Shown here: positions 57,902-64,000 of the stretch, in pieces
Layout of the letters: each line of letters begins with the position of its first letter
Position numbering within the stretch: position 1 is the first letter of the stretch
Source of the DNA: Triglochin maritima
Lineage: Eukaryota > Streptophyta > Magnoliopsida > Alismatales > Juncaginaceae
Direction of reading: 5' to 3'
Assembly: GCA_963682175.1 (NCBI GenBank)
Contig: OY821777.1
Coordinates: forward strand, 3,303,501 to 3,367,500
DNA length: 64,000 bases
Position numbers and translations under genes: made by a program
The notes under the pieces: model-generated
The model's database searches: none
Seen by the model: the letters and a program-made list of their open reading frames with translations, nothing else
What the model was told of the DNA's origin: nothing

Positions 57902-60130
57902 TTACTTGTGCATCTTTGCCTTGAAATCATTCCAGGCATTCTCCAACCCAGCCTTCTTCTCATCGAAAGCTTCCACATCAGTCTCAAAACCTTGCTCCTC
58001 TGACCACATTATAACATCTTCAACTGCCTTCACCATTTCCTTGTACTCCTCATTCCCAACAACAGAACCCCTCAAATCATTCTTCACACCATAAGCAAGC
58101 TTCTCAAGCTCATTCTTTGCAGAAGTCCACTTCTTCTTATGCTCATCTGCAGCCTTGTACTTCTTTGCCTCAACAATCATTCTGTCGATCTCCTCTTGAC
58201 TAAGTTTGCGCTTATCATTGCTAATAGTGATTCCAGCCTGACTCCCTGACTTGCAATCTCTTGCAGAAACGCTTAAGATTCCACTTGCATCAATATCAAA
58301 AGAGATTGGTACGTGAGGAACACTTCCCCTGGCTATACCATTTAGCTCAAACTGCCCCAACAAGTTGTTGTCACTAACCAAAGTTCTCTCACCCTCGTAA
58401 ATTTTGACAAGTACAGAGGATTGGAGATTTGTAGCAGTGGAAAAAAACTTTTCTTCTCTGGCTGGGATTGGAGTGTTTCTTGGGACAACAACGGCCATTA
58501 GATTTCCTTTGGTGGCCACTCCAAGAGACAAAGAGGTGACATCGAGAAGTACCAGTTCTTGCACCACTCCACTCATCATGGCAGCTTGGATTGCCGCACC
58601 ATGAGCCACAGCCTCATCAGGGTTAATACAGTTGGTTAACACGCTCGAACTGAAGAATTCATGCAACATTTGCTGCACTTTTGGGATTCGAGTCGAGCCA
58701 CCAACAAGAACCACTTCATCAACTTCGGTTTTATCCATTTTTGCGTCATCAAGACATAGCTGCAATGTAGTCATGCACTTCACGAACAACTCGTCGTTTA
58801 AGTCCTCGAACTTTGCACGAGTGATCTTCTCTTGAAAATCGACCCCATTGTAGAGAGAATCAATCTCAATTGTGGTAAACGTTGCAAATGAAAGATTTCT
58901 CTTTGCTCTTTCACAATGTGTTCTTAGCCTTCTTAGAGCCTTTGGGTTGTTCCTGATGTTGAACTTGTGCTTTCTTTGGAATTCTTGAACAAAATGATTG
59001 ACCAAATTTGTGTCGAAGTCCTCTCCGCCTAAATGTGTGTCTCCACCAGTGGCCTTGACCTCAACGATACCATCTTCCATTTCCAGAAGGGAAACATCGA
59101 ATGTACCTCCACCAAGATCAAAGATCAGGACATTGCTCTTCTTAAGATCACCACTTGCCTTCTTGTGGAGGCCATAGGCTATTGCTGCGGCTGTGGGCTC
59201 ATTAATGATGTGCATGACATTAAGGTCAGCAATGGTTCCAGCATCCTTTGTGGCCCGACGTTGCGAGTCGTTGAAGTAAGCTGGAACAGTGATGACTGCA
59301 TTTCTGATGGTACATCCAAGGTGCGACTCTGCAATTTCTCGCATATGCGTGAGCACCATTGAGGAAATCTCCTCTGCCGCAAAATGTTTCTCTTCACCCT
59401 TGTAATTTACCACAATCAAAGGATTGTCTGTTGCTCCTGCCACCACCTTGAACGGCCAGTCCTGCATGTCATGTTGCACTACTTCGTCACTAAATCTTCT
59501 CCCGATCAACCTCTTGGCATCTGGAAAAAAACACAAAATCAAACCAAGCTCATTAAAGTTGGCACACCCCCATTGTCTACAGATGTACACGTTAAGAGAC
59601 TATTTGCAGAAACTGATTCTCATGTTCCCCTTTTGCATTAAAAAACAACTCAAAAACTAAAAAGTAAAGTCAATCAAAATAATGTTGTGGAGTGACTTCT
59701 TGGTGAAAATACACTAACATCAAATGACAAATTTTTCTTTGAATCTAATATTATACAGCTAGAAAATGTGACTCAACTTATTCTCACATAAGCACGTGAA
59801 AAGGATACTAACAAGAACATGTCATTATGCATGATATATTCAGAGAAATGTATTGGATGGTACATATAGGTCTGTGTGAGTAGTGAGTTTAAATCATGAG
59901 ACAGTATTATACGTACCAAAAATCGTGTTGTAAGGGTTCATGGCAACCTGGTTAAAAGCAGCATCACCTACAAGCCTCTCTTGTTCATTGAAGGCCACGT
60001 AAGAAGGTGTTATCCGATTACCTTGACCGTTCACAATGATTTCAACACTTCCACGGCGATACACGCCTACACATGAGTATGTCGTCCCCAAGTCAATTCC
60101 AATAGCTGGAGCTTCTTCACCTGTAGCCAT
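57902..60130 (-). CDS. Cytosolic-type Hsp70, complete copy B' without EEVD
   Basis: Exon 1 59917-60130 and exon 2 57902-59520, about 610 residues. All three classical signatures are present ([38 protein letters not shown]), followed by the beta substrate-binding domain ([19 protein letters not shown].., [35 protein letters not shown]) and the helical lid ([12 protein letters not shown]..). The intron lies at the usual NTIF|D position. It ends ..DFKAKMHK, so the C-terminal EEVD used by TPR co-chaperones such as Hop and CHIP is absent; canonical cytosolic Hsp70s are some 40 residues longer. It is an ATP-dependent chaperone by family, divergent ([25 protein letters not shown]). It is the intact partner of copy B in an inverted duplication. 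Confidence 0.9.
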
Positions 60131-60490
60131 TAGTTGGAAAACAGAACTCGAAAGGAAACGAAATGGATGAAGTGCTTTGAAGAGGGAAAACAGAAGGGGG
60201 TGTGATGCATTTTGTAGAATGTGTGACGAGTGGAATGTATAGGTTCAGGAAGACATACGGACGCTTACCCCTACGCCCCCATCAAACTTCTTATTGATTG
60301 ATGACGATTTGTTTCTATTAGTTTTTTGAATTTCCAAGGAGACATTACTGCATTCCTGTTAATGACACGAGGCTTTTAAGATTCTGAAGGCTTTTAAGAT
60401 TCTGAAGCTCGTATTACTAGTATCTGTTATTTCTTTCAAACTAACCATTTCATTTTCAAATAAAAGAAAATTGGTACAAAAAATTAAGAC
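60131..60490 (-). promoter_or_regulatory. Promoter region of Hsp70 copy B'
   Basis: Inverted homologue of 42719-43073. It holds TTCAGGAA (60244-60251), an HSE core of two facing half-sites, and an altered TATA region. AAGATTCTGAAGGCTTTT is duplicated in tandem near 60378-60408. Homology to copy B's flank stops at about 60490. Confidence 0.5.
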
Positions 60491-62672
60491 ATAAATCATG
60501 ACTTCCAAAAGAACCCTACTTTCTACCTATTTTGTGATCTTGACTTATCTTTTCCAACTACTTTTCAATACCTTGGTATCATGTTTTTATCCCTCAAAAT
60601 ACCAACAATTCCATCCATCCCTATTATTTGTCCTTTATTACCCTAATAAAATCATGATTGAATAACAGGTGAATAAATAAGTCAACTTAACAATGTAAAG
60701 TACATGTTTTTTTCCTGTTAGATAATGCAAAGCAAAAACAATAGGAATTTATCATGTCTATCCATAAGATTACTCAAATTCTGCAAATACTCTTCCTTCG
60801 CATAACTATCTTAGCCCTTCCTCCGACATAGATTATCTTCTATATGCAAATGCCAACACTAAGAATCATAAAGCTTAAAATGTGAAGGGAAAAAATACTT
60901 CAGGGAAAAAATTGTAACTGCATTGCAACCGGTGGGGTTTGAACCCATAACTTTTGATTGAGGAACCTCAAGGTGATTGACTCATACTTTGCACAATGTT
61001 CATACTTATATAAAATAAAATAAAAATATATAAGTAACAGGCATGATATCACATTTTCAGCTACTTCCAATTAATTTTTTCTATAAAAAATTATGGGTGA
61101 GATGTAACATATGTAAGAAACATGTGGTAAAATTAACGGTGAAACATGTGGTAAGATCAACGGTGAAATTAACTTCGATTGACCTACAATTTTAATACAC
61201 TATAGTTTAAGAGATAACAATACATGTGATTAAGTTTGATTTTAAAAAAATTAACTTTAAAATATATTAATTTTGAGTGTCAAAACTACGTAAATATCAG
61301 TGTTATACAAGCTCCTACAATCCCATGGACCTCTATATAAAACTACATAAATAGTCAAAGGTTTATACTTAATGTAAGTAACCATGAAGTTATTTTTAAT
61401 TACATAATTAGTATTTTGAAGAACTGCAACCTTCGTGAAATACCACACCGGCCCATCTAATCAAGAACTTGAATACGTCTTGTGACTTCTTACTTAAGTT
61501 GATTCATTAATATTAGTGCAGTCATCGTATTAAGGCCAAGATTAACATGGTCGTAGGTGACCCACGACCCCCGGGACAACCGACTCGTCCCTTTTCAATG
61601 TCGGACGACTTGGTCGTCGACCATGTCGATGAAACGACTTGGTTGACGACCAGGTCGTCACATGGACGTGTCATGCGGTGCATCCCTGTTGGTTTGTTTT
61701 TTTGTTTTTTTGTTTTAATTTTTTTTGTTGTGTATATAATTGGGGTTAAATGATTTGGGGGTATTATTTTGTAAATAGTTGAGTATTTATTAAGATTTAT
61801 TAAGTTGGGTAAATAGTTGGAATTTTTTTTCAAAATAATCACCTAGATCGTTTAAACGGATCAACATTCATAATACAATAATAGTGTGTCAAAATAAAAA
61901 AAAATACTCTCGTAGGGGCTGCCAACCCCGCACTTTTAATCAAACTCGTAGACTCAACAAATCTCCTACTATATATCTGCTAATTATTATTAATTATCTG
62001 CTAATTAATATATATTTTATTTGAATTATTAATGTTTTTGGTAAATATAATTGATTTTGGAATATAATAAAAAGTTAACGGAAATAAAAGATGATGTAGA
62101 TGAGAGAAATGAGTTGTGGTTAAGAGGTGAATAGTTGAAAAGAAAATTAAGTGGGTTAGGGAGAAAGAAAGCTGACGTGGATGAAAAAGAAAATTAATGT
62201 GGATGAGAAAAAAAACGCGTAAACAGGTTGACTGTGATCATGGTTGCGGATGGTCTAAGAGAACTAGGGAAACTAATTATATCATAAATATTAGTGCAGT
62301 CATGCTACAAAACATCCATTTACATTCTAAATATCAAACTACTTGAAATTCATAAGCATGTTATTACCTTTTTTAAAGACAAACATGACTTACGTAAAAA
62401 TCCATAAAATCTAATTTGTAATGTTATAATCATGCCATATCAAATAGATCATGGCATCACGCTCTACTCGTTTTATGCTAGGCCACCATGAATCAACAGA
62501 ACAAAAGAAAAATATCTTAAATATATACGTCTGGGGTTAAGGTGGTGTCTTACCATTAATTAGATTCTAGGCAAACTACCTAAGAAACTGAAAATATACA
62601 TGGACTTGAAATTACCGAGTTACCTGACAAATCACAATGCCTATAGGCCTTGTTCCTGTTGCTTGGTTGCAG
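60491..62672. other. AT-rich spacer with possible SINE and MITE relics
   Basis: No protein gene. At 60925-60970, on the minus strand, GGTTCAAACCC matches a pol III B box and is followed by a T-run, but no A box is clear. At about 61534-62265 a segment starts AAGGCCAAGATTAACATGGTC and ends GATCATGGTTGCGGATGGTC, partly inverted-complementary ends that suggest a small DNA transposon. GTCGTCGACCATGTCGA-type dyads lie at 61610-61670. Confidence 0.35.
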
Positions 62673-62830
62673 ACCTCGCCAACCTATGCCGTATACATAA
62701 AGACAGGAGGAGCATCAAATGCACTGGAAGAAGCGCAAGAGAACCTTACAGTATTTCGAGATGCATTGGAGGGTAGGAAGTTATTTGGTGGAGAATGAAT
62801 CGGAATCGACGAGGTAGCCGTAGCAGCGGT
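62673..62830 (+). pseudogene. Glutathione S-transferase (tau-type) exon relic
   Basis: After a CAG acceptor at 62672 the frame reads SNALEEAQENLTVFRDALEG and then RKLFGGE, followed by TGA and IGIDEVAVA. This resembles the second exon of plant tau GSTs (ALEGKKFFGGE.IGFLDI). The stop and the lack of a first exon mark it as a fragment. Recognition is from memory of the family pattern. Confidence 0.5.
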
Positions 62831-64000
62831 ATGCTGAGATACTTTATTGAATTAGCCTGATAAACCAAGAAGAGCTTCCCCTGGTAAGGAAGTGTTTCTG
62901 TGATTTTTTGGCCCTGGAAGTGGAGATGGAAACGTTCGTTACCTGATTATGACAGATGCTGCCTGGAACTGAACAGAAAACATAGAAAGGGCATGGCTGC
63001 TGGCCTGTGGGGTAGGAATAATAGATATGAGAACATTGAAACTGTTCGGAAATGATTGAATGATATAAAAAATAAAGGTATGACCGAATGTCATAATCAG
63101 ATCGAGTGTTGCATACTTGTCACAGCAATAAATTAAGAATGTTATCCTTAAAAATTCTATGTATCTACATTAACTAATTCAAGTTTCACAATTAATAAAA
63201 TATCCTGAGATGAATAAAACCCGATTTTTTTCCAAATTTTAATAGTGCCTTACTATGAACTTGCTCTACAATTTTTATTTTTTTTGGGCATAAATGCACC
63301 ATACTTGAAAATCGGAAATAATTTAGCAGCTAGAGTAATATTCCTTGGAATCATCCATGGATGTGCGAATTACCATTCTGAATCAACTGAGTACTACTTT
63401 TTAAAAAAGGATTCGTTAAACTCTCTTGTTTCATGAATTACGATATTGATCATGAGCCCAACTCAAAACAATTCCAAAGAAACCAGGACTTATTCCGAAG
63501 GAAACAGATCTCACGGGACTTCTCAAAGTCACCCACATTTGATGATCAAATAACATGCAAAGCTCCCATCACAAAAAATCAGCATCTTCATTCATCCAAC
63601 AGACCAACACCTACTTTCCCAATCCTCGAGCCTCATCCAGAATCTCCCACTTCTAATACTTGGGCAGCTTGCTCAGCAAGAACCATTGACTCTTCTTCCA
63701 TACCATTTTCGTCCCTTTCCATCATCCTAAGCAGTCCTCACAAGTAGTTGAGCATGAATACGCATCCAAAGCGGTGTATTGTACAAAAGCAAACTCATTG
63801 CATTAGTGAAGAACCTTCACATACTTTCTTGCATCCTTAAGCATAGACTGTTGCTAAAAATGTTCCGCAATAGCCATTACTACTGTAGAAGGTGGCCTCC
63901 AGTGGCAGTGATTTAATATCGAAAATCCTCAAGCACAAACTGTTTCTCAAAGATGAGGTTGTTATCATCCATAAATTCAAAAACTACACTTCCGTAAAGC
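62831..64000. other. Unassigned right edge
   Basis: No gene recognised. An open frame at 63433-63747 (+) has no motif; its antisense (around 63740-63560) reads a short ESMVLAEQAAQVLEV piece I cannot place. Host gene fragments may extend beyond the window. Confidence 0.35.

Overview
The window is nuclear DNA of a flowering plant. Genes are split by GT..AG introns, and there are LTR retrotransposons primed by initiator-Met tRNA, a Mutator-like (MULE) transposon and dinucleotide microsatellites. I cannot name the species. Protein family names are from memory of conserved motifs; no database was searched and all counts are by eye.

The host backbone is a cluster of Hsp70-superfamily genes in inverted pairs. 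Pair 1 is an HSP110/Hsp70-16-like gene: copy A (1-8107, +) is a broken pseudogene cut by a retrotransposon remnant, and copy A' (25054-31037, -) reads through 17 exons as about 1087 residues. Pair 2 is a cytosolic-type Hsp70 in a duplicated block: copy B (43074-44969, +) has lost its substrate-binding beta domain in frame, and copy B' (57902-60130, -) is complete but has no EEVD tail. A fifth Hsp70 relic lies at about 15000-15475. Degraded nsLTP-like relics with a shared proximal promoter follow A, B and B'.

Between them lie transposable elements: a truncated Ty3/gypsy end with its 3' LTR (1474-3916); an almost intact Ty3/gypsy with 5-bp target duplications (15566-23843, -); a MULE region with a plant-mobile-domain/Ulp1-like gene convergent with a FAR1/MURA-type transposase (about 34550-42718); a decayed Ty1/copia (46514-51402, -); a solo gypsy LTR with 5-bp target duplications (52330-54622); and a long foldback element (55466-56319).

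Three signals stand out. First, the HSP110-like gene has tandem copies of its C-terminal helical module, with matching exon lengths of 147/129/131 nt. Second, the palindromic decamer CGGTCGACCG occurs in dense clusters inside LTRs of unrelated superfamilies (gypsy and copia) and at other loci. Third, a 22-bp minisatellite family (core TCGGAATAAG) forms four arrays around the MULE, in introns and flanks, sense to the two MULE genes where it is intronic.
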